64,000 nucleotides of DNA from Rhynchopus euleeides (GCA_963210315.1 OY723319.1:372001-436000); one strand, 5' to 3'. Numbered from the stretch's first letter, positions 1 to 8,891 are shown. Program-made: numbers and translations. The notes: generated by a model from the sequence alone, not told the origin.

Positions 1-1580
1 TGCAGCAACCCGCCGTACTTCCCATTGGCAGGACCTGGGTCTTGCGAGGCTTGATCCACACGCTCCGCAAAGACTGCGGCTGGGAGCATGTCACTCCCAC
101 CCAGAACAGACTCAGGCGTTGCCCAGGATGTGCTCTTCGCGCTGTTGTACCGATCCTCAGAGCTCCGCACCCGGCGTCGGGGTGCTCTTGTGTTCAGGTT
201 TGCAGCGTCCTCTGCGCTAAACGTCGGTTCGGATCGAGCCCCGGCTCGTCTGGCGAGACGTTCGTACAGACGTCGCCTCCATTGCAGCCGGTGCGATTCC
301 GGCCTGTCGTAGACAGCAGCCATGGGGGGCGTGGAGGTGCGAGGTGGCGCCGCCACAACCGCCGCCGCCGCACCTCTGGGTTGACAGTGGGGGGGGTGGG
401 GGGGTGGGGAATACTCGCTGAGGTGGCCATCACGCACGCAAAAAAAAGGAAGACGTGGGGGATGGGGGGCGGGGGGCTGAACACTGGCGGGCTCCTCCTC
501 TCAATTATGGGCTGTCTGGTCTTCGCTTCTCCCAGAGACTGGCGGAGTGCTTGCACTGTGTTGCTGACCTCTCCGGCAACCTAAGAGAGAGCGGGGGGGG
601 GGGGTTCGACAGCCGAATTCAGTGTGAGGGCATGCAACCGTCTCATGTGACACATATGACGGCACACACCGCCAAATGCGAAATGCTTTGAAACCGCCAA
701 CCCGCCAGCATGACAGAGGCACGTTTTCCCTTCCGGCAACTCACACGACGCCGAGTTCAGCTCACCGCACAGCCGGACAAACAAACCCCTCACAGCCGGT
801 GCGGTGGGAACTAGCGGCACGTGGGTATCATTTCTCCCGCACTGCAGGAAAACAAAACACCTGGGTCACACAATTTCAAATCGCTGCGGTATTCCTTTTG
901 CAGTGCACACCCGCACAGATCACCCTGCCTTTTGTGCGACCCCCCCGCTGTCACACGTGAGGATTGCTGTCGCAGTGCATCGCACCCCTGCGCTGCGACC
1001 CCACAATAAACGAGCCCCACCCCCAACGCCCTGCCCGGGTGTTACTTCTCTTCCATCCGCTTGACACCTTCCCCTCCCCATGGCCCCATAAGGAACGATA
1101 CACGTTATCGCATCCGGCTCGGGGGAAGGGGGGATTTGATCGTCGGGGAAGGGGGGGGGAAGTCAGGTACATCCAAAGACAAACCTTCACTTTGGCCGTG
1201 TTCAGAAAAACCCTCTCAAAACATCAGGAGTTGGGGTTTGGGTCAATCGTTGTAATGCAATAGAGTTGGACAGAGGGGGTGGGGGCGGTGATAGTGAAGT
1301 AGAGGTAGAAGTTAACGCGGGGGTGGGGTGGGGTGTGGGGGGGGAGGGGGTAGTGAAATAGAGGTAGAAGTTAACCTAAAGGGGGAAGTCAGGTACATCC
1401 AAAGACAAACCCCCACTTTGGCCATGTTCAGAAAAACCCGCTCAAAACATCAGGAGTTGGGGTTTGGGTTAAATAGAGTTGGACAGAGGGGGTGGGAGGG
1501 GAGGGGAGGGGGAGGGGGATCCGGCCTTCGCGAGGGTGGTGCGGAAAACGGTGTGTGGTGTATTCTGCCCCCTCCTATTT
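1..1580. other. Gene-free flank with an internal duplication
   Basis: No convincing coding region is seen here. The stretch is punctuated by G runs (for example around 383-408, 590-603 and 1141-1160). Its right part holds a local direct duplication: the block at 1160-1243 (agtcaggtacatccaaagac...) recurs at 1387-1469 with few changes, and the following atagagttggacagaggggg recurs at about 1261 and 1475. A short motif, gtagaagttaac, occurs at 1304 and 1365. Related tgaagtagaagtagaa motifs are seen at about 15815, 33915 and 47878, so it belongs to a dispersed family of unknown nature. Confidence 0.6.
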
Positions 1581-1680
1581 TTTGCGCTAACCAGGCTCCT
1601 GGTCTCTAGCAAAGAAGACTGTTGGCAGCGCATGTGTTCACCCATGTACCCCACAGGTAACGAACCAGCGCACAAACAAA
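1581..1680 (+). repeat. RE1 left direct repeat (A1)
   Basis: This 100-bp sequence begins tttgcgctaaccagg and ends gcgcacaaacaaa, and is identical to 9228-9327. It lies directly upstream of the Gag ATG and probably holds the RNA start or 5' leader. It contains ccaggctcctgg, a short inverted repeat. A diverged relative lies upstream of the Gag fragment at about 20637-20705 (-). Confidence 0.85.
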
Positions 1681-1700
1681 AACTACCGCTTGTGCGCAAT

Positions 1701-2774
1701 ATGTCTACCCGCTCTCTCTTCAAGGCGAAGGAGATTGAGTGGGAGTCGCTGAGAGTCACGAAGGTGCCGGCATTCATGCAGGAGTTCCTCTGCGCTCCGG
1801 AGGTCGTGAAGTGTGTGTTCCCGGAGTGTGATACTGAGCACGAGGGTGAAGGATGCCTCAACTGTCGTTCCTGCGGACACCGCGCGGCGGTTTCGTGCCT
1901 CGATGCCTTTGTTCCCTCCTCCTGTTACGGGGAGTTCGTCAAGGGGATGGAGGACAAGGACTGGATGTGCCCGGTGTGTTGCTGGGTAGCCAGCCACGCC
2001 AAACCGGAAGGGGACGCAGACGCTGCGTCTCCCAAGGTGGGCAACAAGGCAACGAGCAGCGGGGACGCCCCCTCTCGTACCGCCCCCAAGCAGACAGACG
2101 CTGTCAGCATGGAGGCCCGCCTCGACTCCTTCCTGGAGCCGGATGACGGCGTGCGCTACGAGCTTCTCGAGTTGCACCGCCGTATCGCCATCCTCGAGGA
2201 AGAAAAGAAGAAGGCGAAGGAGGTAGCCACGGGCTCCTCCCTCCCGAGTGACTTTGACCCCTTCCGCGCCGTCACCTGGATCCCCGTGCTGGGCAACGAA
2301 CTGGGCCAGGCCCTCCTCCGGGCCAAGCTCGCCATCGCGATGGACGAGGCCAGCCTCGGAGGGAGGGACAAGGGGCTCGCCTACAGACTCCACCGGCGCA
2401 GTTTCGAGAGACTCGACAGACTGCTGGAGGGCACCCTCCAGTCCCCCCCGAACTCCTCCACCTTCCAGGCTTTCCACGAAGTCTGCGTGGAACTCACGGC
2501 TTTCGGGTTGGGGGGCACGGCAGCCATCAGGGTCAGCTATGAGGAGCTGGCCCTCCCCGAGGACTACAAGGGCTTCTCGGGGGAGAAACAGCGCCGCATG
2601 GCTCGGCAGGCTGTAAAGACGGGGGAGGGGGAGAAGCCGTCCGACTCTACCTTTCCTGGTCGTGATCAGTCCGCCAGCAGGTACGAGCCCTACAGCCCCG
2701 ACAACAGGGGCAAGACGAGCGCCTCCCCCTCCTCCAAGTACGCCGGACGTAAGGCGGGAAAGGGTTTCCGGTAG
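1701..2774 (+). CDS. RE1 Gag-like protein with PHD-like zinc finger
   Basis: Predicted Gag/ORF1 of RE1, about 357 residues; it would bind RNA and assemble the element's particle. The ATG at 1701 is chosen because it follows the leader repeat and starts M-S-T-R-S-L-F; the frame is open further upstream only through the repeat. Residues about 35-95 form a Cys-rich module with paired Cys and a terminal D-W-M-C-P-V-C-C-W, resembling a PHD/RING-type finger rather than the usual CCHC knuckle. A charged coiled-coil segment (RIAILEEEKKKAKE) follows at about residue 155, then a conserved helical region and a basic, Ser/Gly-rich tail. A truncated homologue at 19824-20633 (-) keeps the same cysteines, which supports real coding. 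The frame ends at TAG 2772-2774, and the recombinase frame is -1 relative to it. Confidence 0.8.
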   Translation: MSTRSLFKAKEIEWESLRVTKVPAFMQEFLCAPEVVKCVFPECDTEHEGEGCLNCRSCGHRAAVSCLDAFVPSSCYGEFVKGMEDKDWMCPVCCWVASHAKPEGDADAASPKVGNKATSSGDAPSRTAPKQTDAVSMEARLDSFLEPDDGVRYELLELHRRIAILEEEKKKAKEVATGSSLPSDFDPFRAVTWIPVLGNELGQALLRAKLAIAMDEASLGGRDKGLAYRLHRRSFERLDRLLEGTLQSPPNSSTFQAFHEVCVELTAFGLGGTAAIRVSYEELALPEDYKGFSGEKQRRMARQAVKTGEGEKPSDSTFPGRDQSASRYEPYSPDNRGKTSASPSSKYAGRKAGKGFR

Positions 2775-2782
2775 ACGCTACC
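2756..2782 (+). promoter_or_regulatory. Predicted -1 ribosomal frameshift signal, Gag to YR
   Basis: The heptamer GGGAAAG at 2756-2762 is phased G_GGA_AAG in the Gag frame, a canonical X_XXY_YYZ slippery site. After it come three Gag codons and the TAG stop. A -1 slip continues without a stop into the recombinase frame. Seven nucleotides downstream, GGTAG-acg-CTACC (2770-2782) can form a small hairpin that contains the stop codon. RE2 has the same arrangement with a different heptamer. The function is inferred; the heptamer and frames are seen directly. Confidence 0.65.
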
Positions 2783-2785
2783 AAG

Positions 2786-3718
2786 GTGACTCCCCCCCTA
2801 GGCCTTCCCCTCCCGACATCCCTATATCCCCTCTGGGAGGACTCCCTCCCTGCAGTACGCACCAGAAAAACAGAGACAATTATCCCTCAAGAAGTCCCCG
2901 ATCTACTCCATTCCACTCTCCTCCGAATGAAGGGCTGCTATGCATCCCAAGCCCCCCTCCTCTCGGTCCTCAAACACTCGGAGGACTTCAGGAAGCTTGT
3001 GGCCACCTCCCACCCCGAAATTCCCCCCGAGCTGGCACGCCTGATGTGGGTCGAGAAGAAGATTACCAAGGGAGAGTATCGCCTATCCAGCGCTCGGCAA
3101 GCACTCACGTATTTCAGGATGGCGTCGATAAAGCCCCTGGAAGCATACAGCAGAGCTCTCCTCCGGGGAGGAAACGAATTCGAGCGCCTGCAGCAGATCA
3201 GGGAGAAGACCCCCCCCTTTCAATCCATCAAGAAGGTCGCCGAAGGCGGCTCCTCCCACCTCCACGAAGCCCTATCGGTGCAGTTGGCGACGGCGTCGAG
3301 ATACATCGACCTGGCGCGCATCAAGGAGCACCACGTGGAGACCACCCCAGAGGGACTTCTTCTCAACTTTGTAGGGGGAAAAACGGACAGGAGCAGCACA
3401 GGCCAACCCATCATTCTCCCCCCAACGTGCAGGGCCAGCAAGATACTCCTAAGGCGCAAAGCAGCAACAGCCCCCCAACTGTTCCTCTTCCCAACGATTA
3501 CATACAACACATATCATGCGTTCCTGAAGATGCACCTGAATGTCTCGACTCACGCCATCAGACACGCAGCTCTGACACATGTAGCCCTGCAGGTGTCCGA
3601 GGAGGCTGCCCAGGCGCTGGGCCGACACCGCACGGTGTCTCCGACCAGGGGCTACACACCACGAGTAACGTGGGCTCCGGCACTCAAGTCAGTGGAAGCG
3701 ACACGGTCGCTCCTCTGA
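2786..3718 (+). CDS. RE1 tyrosine recombinase
   Basis: Tyrosine recombinase/integrase that would insert the circular cDNA of RE1. The catalytic set is visible in order: Arg in A-S-R-Y-I-D-L, Lys in G-G-K-T-D, H-A-I-R (the H-x-x-R box), His in L-G-R-H, and the nucleophile Tyr in T-R-G-Y-T near the C-terminus. About 310 residues are open in this frame. The first codon of the stretch is GTG and the first ATG is at 2927, so there is no good independent start. Reading through from Gag by a -1 frameshift at 2756-2762 explains this better. It ends with TGA 3716-3718, where the RT frame (-1 again) takes over. The order Gag-YR-RT is unlike DIRS or Ngaro. Confidence 0.8.
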   Translation: MTPPLGLPLPTSLYPLWEDSLPAVRTRKTETIIPQEVPDLLHSTLLRMKGCYASQAPLLSVLKHSEDFRKLVATSHPEIPPELARLMWVEKKITKGEYRLSSARQALTYFRMASIKPLEAYSRALLRGGNEFERLQQIREKTPPFQSIKKVAEGGSSHLHEALSVQLATASRYIDLARIKEHHVETTPEGLLLNFVGGKTDRSSTGQPIILPPTCRASKILLRRKAATAPQLFLFPTITYNTYHAFLKMHLNVSTHAIRHAALTHVALQVSEEAAQALGRHRTVSPTRGYTPRVTWAPALKSVEATRSLL

Positions 3719-5391
3719 ACTTAAAACCGTTCTCGCTGTACGACTACGCCAGCTGCTGGATCGAGCGGACGTCGGGCGTTTCCGCCCCCAAAGCTTCCTA
3801 CGAGGGAGTTATCGACCCTGCCCCGGTACGACCGGTGGACCACATCCTCCTGCTGTCAGACTTCCCCTTCCTGAAGGAAAATTGGGAATGGATCACCGCC
3901 GACTTCTTGCACAAGGTGGTGCCACCCCATGCCTACTGCTTTGGCCCCCGCAACGGGCCTCTGGAAAGCCACGTCCCCGAACTCACCCAGGGCTCCATTG
4001 CCTCCCCCTGCCCGCGCCACAGAAGGAGAGGTCCCCATATTTTTTCGTCGGCCTTTTGTGTGAACAAGAAACGACCGGGTCACCTCCGTTTTATACTGAG
4101 CTGCAAGGCGCTCAACATCGCGATCGGACACTTACGCCTTCCCCACTGCGACCTGCCCTCCTTCCCATCCATAGTTAACACCATGATGCAACAAGATTTT
4201 TTTTGTGACTTCGACTTTGCGGCGTACTTTTTCCAGTTCCCCCTGGAGCCGGAGGCCCGCCCCTTCTTTTGCTTCAGAGCAGGCCAACACCTGCTGGAGA
4301 TGGAGCGCGCGCCGATGGGGTACTCCGCGCTCCCCCAGATCGCCCAGAGGACTGCCACCACCCTGGCGGAGGCGTCTCTCGGCTCCTCACGAGAAGGGGC
4401 CTCAGTCACGTGGATGGACAACATACTCTTCGGAGCTTCGGAAGTCGCTACATTACAGGGCATTGCATCACGCTTCCGGGCCCTCTGTGCCAGATACGGT
4501 TTCACCTTGGGGGACGTTGGGGAGATCCGCACTAGGGGTTGCGTGCTGGGAATCGAGATGGACCTCGCCGATAAGCGCTTCCGCCTCAGCCCGGAGTGGT
4601 GCACGTCAACATCAGCCATATACAACGAGTTCAGCTCAGCCTGGTCACTCTCACGGAGGGTCACTTGGAGACTCATCGGGTGTCTCATCTGGCGATTCCA
4701 TGTGCTGCGCCACCGCCTGGGACCCCTACTCCCCCTACTCTGCTTCATGTCCGAGACGGCCTCAATACACCACTCAGCAATCCGCCGCTCCGCCTTCTGG
4801 GAGGAAGAGGTCAAGCTGCCACAAGCTGCCAGAACAACCCTGCATACACAGTTTCAGACGCTGAAAAGGAACGAGTGGGTCCCCTGGGAAGCACCACCTC
4901 GGAAGGAGGTGATCGCCTTCACCGATGCCAGTCTAAGGCTCTGGAGCTTTATCCACAACAACGAGGCATCATGGGGGCCCTTCCCTCCGCAGATGGAAGG
5001 GCTCAGCATCTTCATGCTGGAGCTTTTTGCAGTTTTCAAGCTGTCTCATCACCTCGCAACACAGACCGTTCACCCTGCGACATTCACAGTCTTCTGCGAC
5101 AACACGGGAGTCGTCAGTGCTGTGAACAACGGGTATTCGCTGGCACACGGTGCCCAGCCTCTCATTACAGACATACATTCGCAGGTGGAGCATCGGGGAT
5201 CACGGATCCTGTTGCGCTACATCCACACCAAGCTCAACCCGGCCGACGCATACTCTCGCCACACTACCCGCTTGCAGGGTGCCGGCGTACGGCTACCGGA
5301 AGCCCTGTGGGGTAATCAGGCAGGGAAAAAAAACAACAAATCACAACAAATCACAACCGATCACAACAAATCACAACAAATCGTCAGCTGA
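3718..5391 (+). CDS. RE1 reverse transcriptase - RNase H, C-terminus displaced by an insertion
   Basis: Polymerase of RE1. RT motifs: F-V-N-K-K-R-P-G-H-L-R-F region, motif A around C-D-F-D-F-A-A-Y-F-F-Q-F-P, a M-G-Y-S motif B, and motif C T-W-M-D-N in place of the usual Y-x-D-D. RNase H follows with all four acids: F-T-D-A-S, M-L-E-L-F, F-C-D-N-T and P-A-D-A-Y-S-R. The first in-frame Met lies inside the RT fold, so expression needs fusion to the upstream frames; the frame is open across the whole YR gene (from 2662). Native coding stops at 5307. The next codons, including the serine/asparagine/glutamine tail to TGA at 5391, belong to the TIR insertion. Beyond it, 8892-8927 supplies the original last codons in the same frame, ending TGA 8925-8927. 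Domains are intact, so a near-normal protein is still possible. Confidence 0.82.
   Translation, partial: NLKPFSLYDYASCWIERTSGVSAPKASYEGVIDPAPVRPVDHILLLSDFPFLKENWEWITADFLHKVVPPHAYCFGPRNGPLESHVPELTQGSIASPCPRHRRRGPHIFSSAFCVNKKRPGHLRFILSCKALNIAIGHLRLPHCDLPSFPSIVNTMMQQDFFCDFDFAAYFFQFPLEPEARPFFCFRAGQHLLEMERAPMGYSALPQIAQRTATTLAEASLGSSREGASVTWMDNILFGASEVATLQGIASRFRALCARYGFTLGDVGEIRTRGCVLGIEMDLADKRFRLSPEWCTSTSAIYNEFSSAWSLSRRVTWRLIGCLIWRFHVLRHRLGPLLPLLCFMSETASIHHSAIRRSAFWEEEVKLPQAARTTLHTQFQTLKRNEWVPWEAPPRKEVIAFTDASLRLWSFIHNNEASWGPFPPQMEGLSIFMLELFAVFKLSHHLATQTVHPATFTVFCDNTGVVSAVNNGYSLAHGAQPLITDIHSQVEHRGSRILLRYIHTKLNPADAYSRHTTRLQGAGVRLPEALWGNQAGKKNNKSQQITTDHNKSQQIVS
5303..5307 (+). repeat. Target-site duplication, left (CCCTG)
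   Basis: CCCTG directly precedes the insertion's terminal TGGGG. The same five bases directly follow its other end at 8887-8891. Removing one copy and the insertion restores an uninterrupted RT reading frame, which supports a 5-bp duplication made on insertion. Confidence 0.8.
5308..5378 (+). repeat. Left terminal inverted repeat of the 3.58-kb insertion
   Basis: TGGGGTAATCAGGCAGGG, then an A8 run and CACAACAAAT-like decamers. It matches the reverse complement of 8816-8886 with only a few differences. Confidence 0.85.
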
Positions 5392-5575
5392 TTGAGGGTG
5401 TGATATGAGGGTTCTATCCAACAAGGATATCAAGGCGGCACTTTCAAAGTCCTGCCAAGGACAGCGCCACGTGGGTGTGTGCTTCTGATATATGTTATGT
5501 CATCATGTGAACCCTCCCCAGCGTGTGCCAACATCCCTGACACGCTCACGAAAAGCATGACACGGAGAAAACCAC
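5383..5575 (+). repeat. Internal unit copy A (truncated)
   Basis: Starts tcgtcagctgattgagggtg and runs through the part encoding ccacgtgggtgtgtgc to gacacggagaaaa, then breaks into CACAACAAAT repeats. It is the first 190 bp of the unit that is complete at 8172-8722. Confidence 0.8.
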
Positions 5576-5616
5576 ATCACGTCACAACAAATCACAACAA
5601 ATCACTGTGAAAATGT

Positions 5617-6175
5617 TGTGATTTGTTGTCCTGGGCAAGACGTTAAACTACCTGGGAGGGCTTCCCCAGACCATGACGGGTGCTTGCACCAGGAGTTTGA
5701 AACAGCCACTCATGCCTTGCGATGCTCAAGTGCCTGCTGGACCCCTATGTCCTTCAGGCCCCAAAGCAGGCAACGATATGGGAGCAACCTAACAGGGGAG
5801 GTGAAGAGGGCACGGGTCTTAGCCTGATGACACACTGCAACCTCAAGGTGACTGGCGACACCTCTCCCACAGTCTGCGGCGACTCTGCCGTGGCGACAAG
5901 GCTTCCTGTCATGGGAGATCGCTGCGTGGATCAACGTGGCACCACCCGTGTGCTCGGCAGGTTGTTTCGGCACCTGTTTTCTCCGTGTCATGCTTTTCGT
6001 GAGCGTGTCAGGGATGTTGGCACACGCTGGGGAGGGTTCACATGATGACATAACATATATCAGAAGCACACACCCACGTGGCGCTGTCCTTGGCAGGACT
6101 TTGAAAGTGCCGCCTTGATATCCTTGTTGGATAGAACCCTCATATCACACCCTCAATCAGCTGACGATTTGTTGT
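5617..6175 (-). repeat. Internal unit copy B (full length, inverted)
   Basis: This is the reverse complement of unit D (8172-8722) over its full 550 bp, including the end sequence that reads cttgcccagg on the unit strand. With D it makes a second, internal inverted repeat with a 2-kb spacer. Open frames of 107-119 codons in it are not conserved in type between copies and are not called as genes. Confidence 0.85.
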
Positions 6176-6239
6176 GATTTGTTGTGATTTTTTGTGATCG
6201 GTTGTGATCGGGTGTGATTTGTTGTGACGTGATGTGAAT

Positions 6240-6990
6240 TTGTTTGGATTTCCTGTGGCTACCGTGGTTTTCGCGTTGGGTCTGAGGCAGGGCACTATGA
6301 CCCAGTAGTGGTGTGGAGGTAATGATGTTGAGAACCACGACGGGTCGCAGGGGGGGTAGGGGTGGGGCATGATAGGAGGGGGGGGGGGGGCGTTCGTACA
6401 CCTCAACGATCCTTGCTATCGCCATGAAATCGTACTCCGTTCGCAATATCAAGAGAACACCCTGCCCAGCAGCAACAGCAAAAAAGCAGATTTAGATGAG
6501 GGTCACAACACTACGCACTGGCAGGAGTCTTGTTGTGGTAAAAAGCACGGCTGGTTGTGTCTACGTTTCGAGCCTTCCATACTACGTCCTCCTCTCGCCG
6601 GCTCTCATCAGGTACGGAGCGAGGATCATTGGAACCTGGGGGGATCAATTCCCAGGCAGACACAACCAGCACTGTGCACAACACTGGGGTGGGTGAGATG
6701 AGGTTGGGTGAAGCCGGGGGGTGTTTTATTGTCGGAAGTGAAGGCAAAGAGAGATATGGCCGGGGGAACGGGGAGGGAGGGGTTATGGCGAAATGTGGGG
6801 GTAGAAATAAGAAAGTGCCGTGCGGGGGGGGGGGGCAGGGTCTGGGGTATTCCGGGGGTCGTGAACGTCGGAGGGGGGGGGGGGGGTCAACAGTAGACAA
6901 ACCCGCTGTCTACATTTGTTGTAAAACTCAAGTGGAACACTTAAACTTCCGCAAAAAAACATCCACATGGGGGGGGGGGCTGCAGGGGTT
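6240..6990. other. G-rich single-copy spacer in the insertion
   Basis: No gene is seen. It contains several G runs of 10 or more (around 6379, 6826, 6876 and 6969) and no copy of the 550-bp unit. The short ORFs here are of skewed composition. Confidence 0.5.
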
Positions 6991-6994
6991 TGTT

Positions 6995-7685
6995 CACGGT
7001 GGGATCTTGTAAATTTTACATGTATAACTACAAGTATATACATGTATTATACATGTATAATACTTGCATGTCAACTATTATACATGTATAATACATGTAA
7101 ATGCCTGAAATATACATGTAAAATACATGTATATCAAGTAAAAATACAAGTATAATACTTGCATGTCAACTATTATACTTGTATTTTTACTTGATATACA
7201 TGTATTTTACATGTATATTTCAGGCATTTACATGTATTTTACATGTATAATACTTGTCATGCAAGTATTATACATGTAAAATACTTGCATGACAAGTAAA
7301 ATACTTGCATGCAAGTAAAATACATGTATTTTACTTGCATGCAAGTATTTTACTTGTCATGCAAGTATTATACATGTATTTTACTTGTCATGCAAGTATT
7401 TTACATGTATAATACTTGCATGACAAGTATTATACATGTAAAATACATGTAAATGCCTGAAATATACATGTAAAATACATGTATATCAAGTAAAAATACA
7501 AGTATAATAGTTGACATGCAAGTATTATACTTGTATTTTTACTTGATATACATGTATTTTACATGTATATTTCAGGCATATACATGTATTATACATGTAT
7601 AATAGTTGACATGCAAGTATTATACATGTATAATACATGTATATACTTGTAGTTATACATGTAAAATTTACAAGATCCCACCGTG
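6995..7685. repeat. 691-bp near-perfect palindrome of tacatgta/acttgcatg motifs
   Basis: The left arm starts CACGGTGGGATCTTGTAAA and the right arm ends with its exact reverse complement. Over the roughly 180 outer bases that I aligned, one base differs (aatgcctga against tatgcctga) and the axis lies at about 7340. The sequence is built almost wholly from 8-12-bp self-complementary words (tacatgta, acttgcatgcaagt), so it can fold at many scales. There is no coding potential. The ends CACGGTGG...CCACCGTG match three small foldback elements elsewhere in the window. Confidence 0.9.
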
Positions 7686-7756
7686 TTGGGGGGAGCCCCC
7701 CCCCCCCCCCCCCCACCAGCAAAAAAACACGAACACAAACCAATCACAACAAATCA

Positions 7757-8158
7757 CAACAAATCGTCAGCTGATTGAGGGTGTGATATGAGGGTTCTAT
7801 CCAACAAGGATATCAAGGCGGCACTTTCAAAGTCCTGCCAAGGACAGCGCCACGTGGGTGTGTGCTTCTGATATATGTTATGTCATCATGTGAACCCTCC
7901 CCAGCGTGTGCCAACATCCCTGACACGCTCACGAAAAGCATGACACGGAGAAAACAGGTGCCGAAACAACCTGCCGAGCACACGGGTAGTGCCACGTTGA
8001 TCCACGCAGCGATCTCCCATGACAGGAAGCCTTGTCGCCACGGCAGAGTCGCCGCAGACTGTGGGAGAGGTGTCGCCAGTCACCTTGAGGTTGCAGTGTG
8101 TCATCAGGCTAAGACCCGTGCCCTCTTCACCTCCCCTGTTAGGTTGCTCCCATATCGT
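7757..8158 (+). repeat. Internal unit copy C (partial)
   Basis: Direct copy of the unit from tcgtcagctgattgagg to ttgctcccatatcg, where it breaks into tcacaacaaatcgc. It carries gcagagtcgccgcagac where copy D has gcagagtgccgcagac, a one-base indel that would shift any reading frame. Confidence 0.85.
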
Positions 8159-8171
8159 TCACAACAAATCG

Positions 8172-8722
8172 CAACAAATCGTCAGCTGATTGAGGGTGTG
8201 ATATGAGGGTTCTATCCAACAAGGATATCAAGGCGGCACTTTCAAAGTCCTGCCAAGGACAGCGCCACGTGGGTGTGTGCTTCTGATATATGTTATGTCA
8301 TCATGTGAACCCTCCCCAGCGTGTGCCAACATCCCTGACACGCTCACGAAAAGCATGACACGGAGAAAACAGGTGCCGAAACAACCTGCCGAGCACACGG
8401 GTGGTGCCACGTTGATCCACGCAGCGATCTCCCATGACAGGAAGCCTTGTCGCCACGGCAGAGTGCCGCAGACTGTGGGAGAGGTGTCGCCAGTCACCTT
8501 GAGGTTGCAGTGTGTCATCAGGCTAAGACCCGTGCCCTCTTCACCTCCCCTGTTAGGTTGCTCCCATATCGTTGCCTGCTTTGGGGCCTGAAGGACATAG
8601 GGGTCCAGCAGGCACTTGAGCATCGCAAGGCATGAGTGGCTGTTTCAAACTCCTGGTGCAAGCACCCGTCATGGTCTGGGGAAGCCCTCCCAGGTAGTTT
8701 AACGTCTTGCCCAGGCAACAAA
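8172..8722 (+). repeat. Internal unit copy D (full length)
   Basis: Complete unit of about 550 bp ending ggtagtttaacgtcttgcccagg, followed by CACAACAAAT repeats and the right terminal inverted repeat. It is inverted relative to copy B and direct relative to A and C. Confidence 0.85.
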
Positions 8723-8815
8723 TCACAACAAATCGCAACAAATCACAACAAATCACACCTTGTCACAACAAATCACAACAAATCACAACACGTCACAACA
8801 AATATCAGTGAAAAA

Positions 8816-8886
8816 TGTTGTGATTTGTTGTGATCGGGTGTGATTCGTTGTGATTTGTTGTTTTTTTCCCCTGCCTGATTACCCCA
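8816..8886 (-). repeat. Right terminal inverted repeat of the 3.58-kb insertion
   Basis: Reverse complement of 5308-5378 with a few differences (caacgaatcac and cacccgatc variants). It ends CCTGCCTGATTACCCCA, immediately followed by the duplicated CCCTG at 8887-8891. Confidence 0.85.
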
Positions 8887-8891
8887 CCCTG

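Larger units (their letters stand above)
5308..8886. mobile_element. 3.58-kb non-coding TIR element inserted in RE1
   Basis: An insertion with near-perfect terminal inverted repeats of about 71 bp (5308-5378 and 8816-8886, both starting TGGGGTAATCAGGCAGGG) and a 5-bp direct duplication CCCTG outside. The ends pass into CACAACAAAT-type decamer repeats. Inside are four copies of one unit (two full, two partial; three direct and one inverted), a G-rich unique stretch at 6240-6990 and a 691-bp palindrome. No transposase or other convincing gene is visible; the ORFs of about 110-130 codons in the units appear on both strands and are broken by an indel between copies. Probably a non-autonomous foldback-type DNA transposon. 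Its superfamily is not identifiable by eye; TG...CA ends and a 5-bp duplication would also fit an integrase-type enzyme. Confidence 0.8.

Noticed and set aside
5710-8623. ORFs of 107-131 codons in the 550-bp units of the TIR insertion
   Set aside because: Open on both strands, disrupted by a one-base indel between copies and without domain similarity; probably chance.
5338-8860. CACAACAAAT-type decamers considered as telomeric repeats
   Set aside because: They are internal, in both orientations, degenerate and tied to the TIR element.
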